A stretch of DNA of 5,527 nucleotides from an uncultured Chloroflexaceae bacterium (GTDB lineage Bacteria > Chloroflexota > Chloroflexia > Chloroflexales > Chloroflexaceae), in NCBI GenBank assembly GCA_937141995.1, contig CAKZQX010000852.1, forward strand, positions 1 through 5,527. Reading direction: 5' to 3'. This document shows positions 4,341 to 5,527 of this stretch, one piece after another. Positions within the stretch are counted from its first letter, which is position 1, and the number at the start of each line of letters is the position of its first letter. The translations under genes and the position numbers were made by a program. The notes beneath the pieces were generated by a model, which did not search any database, was not told the DNA's origin, and saw only the letters and a program-made list of their open reading frames with translations.

Positions 4341-5527
4341 TCAGGCTCCATTAGATTTCATCACAGAATTTGCGAGGTATGCGGTCTGCTCCACAATCTG
4401 CAACTTCTGCAACGGTGTGACCCGCGCAAACACCCGGATGGATTTGATGGTCTCTAACAACTCCGGGGTGACAACTTCTCCCAGTTCCTCCAGTTGGCGT
4501 CCGGTAAGAATATCGTCCCAGTCGGTAGTCATGATTGCGATGCAGCCGGGCCGCGTAGCGCCGTTCCGACTCAAACGTATCTCGCCCACGACAATGGTAT
4601 CACGGCGAATCCAGCGCGGGTCCAGCCCCAGTTTGTAGGCAAACGCCGGCAGCGCCACATCCACCGCATCACCATGATAGTGCCATTCCTCTTGCTCGCG
4701 CGTTAACCCGGCTTCATTGCAGCGGATCGCCACCAGCGCCAGCCGTTCCAGGTGCGCATGCTCCCCGGCAAAGATGGGATTATCCGCCGCGTCCAGAATT
4801 GCTCCATCGCCGCTGTAACCTTCGCCCGATACCGAAACCTGTTTACCCGAGGGCAGTGTCAACTGTCTGACCGTCTGTTTATTCACCATGAACGTACCGG
4901 TTTTATCGCTGGCGATATAGGCACAACTGCCCAATCCTTCAACCGCCGTCAGCTTACGCACCAGCCGCATGACGCTACGCCATGCGGCTGGTCCCAATCG
5001 CGAGCGCCACCGTCAGGGCAACCGGCAGTCCCTCAGGAATGGCCGACACCGCCAGCGCCACCGCCAGAAAAAACACCTCCGTGTAGGGAATACCACGCCC
5101 CAGCGCAATCAGTGCCAGGATCGCGCCGGCCCCCAGCACCAGCACACTGATCTGGCGGGCAAAGCGCTCCATCCAAATCACCAGCGGAGGTTTGGTTATC
5201 ACCGCAGCCGTCACCGTCCCGGTAATCATCCCGACCTCGGTCTGCAAGCCGGTGGCGACCACAATGCCCACACCCCGCCCCGCAGTCACGGTTGCGCCCG
5301 CGAACAGGATGTTCGTACGCTCATTAATGGGAATATCCGGCGCAAGCGGCGTAGTCTGCTTCGCCACGGCGAGCGATTCCCCCGTCAGAAAGGACTCATC
5401 GACGGTCAGGTTCTTCACCTGGATCAGCCGCAGATCGGCGGGAATGCGATTGCCCGACTCCAGCAGCACAATATCGCCCGGCACCAGTTCTTCCGCCGCA
5501 AGCCGGCGCTCACTGCAGGCACGCCGC
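4341..5527 (-). pseudogene. Decayed P-type (P2/Ca2+-like) cation-transporting ATPase, 5' end outside window
   Basis: This is the remnant of a membrane cation-pumping ATPase, read right to left and open to the window edge. Kept parts are EELVPGDIVLLESGNRIPAD, the actuator TGES (5374-5385), the TM3/TM4 region with the ion-site PEGLP (5023-5037), the phosphorylation motif DKTGT (4893-4907), the N-domain segment HGDAVDVALPAFAYKLGLDP, and TGRQLEELG followed by SIRVFARVTPLQKLQIVE. Lesions: an in-frame TAG (4975-4977) and an extra base (4965/4966) just before VRKLTAVEGLGS; DKTGTFMVNK where the family has DKTGTLTxNE; a base lost at 4576-4577; an internal deletion joined near 4521-4530 that removes the KGAxE, DPxR and TGD regions; and family similarity that stops at about 4389, so the GDGxND hinge and TM5-TM10 are absent. 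It cannot make a working pump. It converges on the dehydrogenase gene, with only six bases between their stop codons. Confidence 0.9.
4960..4992. repeat. 12-bp perfect inverted repeat spanning the ATPase frameshift
   Basis: ACCAGCCGCATG (4960-4971) is the exact reverse complement of CATGCGGCTGGT (4981-4992), with nine bases between. After one mismatch two further pairs form inside, leaving a three-base loop that is exactly the TAG codon of the ATPase pseudogene (CTA on the + strand, 4975-4977). It lies in coding-derived sequence and is not followed by a T-run, so it is not a terminator. Confidence 0.85.

Noticed and set aside
4341..4997. Intact 218-residue soluble protein starting at an ATG at 4995-4997
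   Set aside because: Its first residues are an out-of-frame reading of the ATPase GTSRMA stretch, and the rest is ATPase P/N-domain sequence lacking membrane helices and the hinge, so it is a pseudogene segment, not a gene.
4752..5150. Plus-strand 132-codon frame opposite the ATPase remnant
   Set aside because: It is the antisense shadow of the ATPase; its Pro/Ser/Arg-rich composition has no recognisable motif.

Overview
The window is bacterial, moderately GC-rich and densely coded. It holds the 3' end of an Mrp/Mnh multisubunit cation:proton antiporter operon, a single-subunit CPA2-type cation:proton antiporter, a lipoprotein-type sugar dehydrogenase-like beta-propeller, and the decayed remains of a P-type cation ATPase on the opposite strand. 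Gene order and protein style would fit a Chloroflexota member (Chloroflexus/Roseiflexus-like), but this is only an impression, because no taxonomic marker gene is present.

Layout. Bases 1-1560 (+): mnhD (3' end only), mnhE, mnhF and mnhG in the usual order. E/F and F/G overlap by one base (TAATG and TGATG), so this is one transcript with probable translational coupling. Bases 1561-1936: a 376-base gap with no convincing gene. It carries a hairpin plus T-run that looks like an intrinsic terminator, a second hairpin directly against it, a 14-base palindrome and an 11-bp inverted repeat. Bases 1937-3262 (+): a 441-residue Na+(K+)/H+ antiporter without a C-terminal RCK/TrkA domain but with a His-rich loop. 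Bases 3225-4334 (+): a 369-residue lipoprotein-like glucose/sorbosone dehydrogenase-family protein whose start lies inside the antiporter gene. Bases 4341-5527 (-): a convergent P2-type cation ATPase pseudogene running off the right edge.

How the genes relate. Mrp and the CPA2 antiporter both exchange monovalent cations for protons, and the ATPase was once a cation pump, so the region reads as a cation/pH homeostasis neighbourhood. The dehydrogenase-like gene is coupled to the antiporter by position, but no functional link is visible.

I see no new defence, mobile or biosynthetic system. The most informative observations are the ATPase lesions: a nonsense codon and a +1 frameshift inside a perfect 12-bp inverted repeat, a separate -1 frameshift hidden by a compensating internal deletion, and loss of the C-terminal half. 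The next most interesting is the structured gap before the antiporter.
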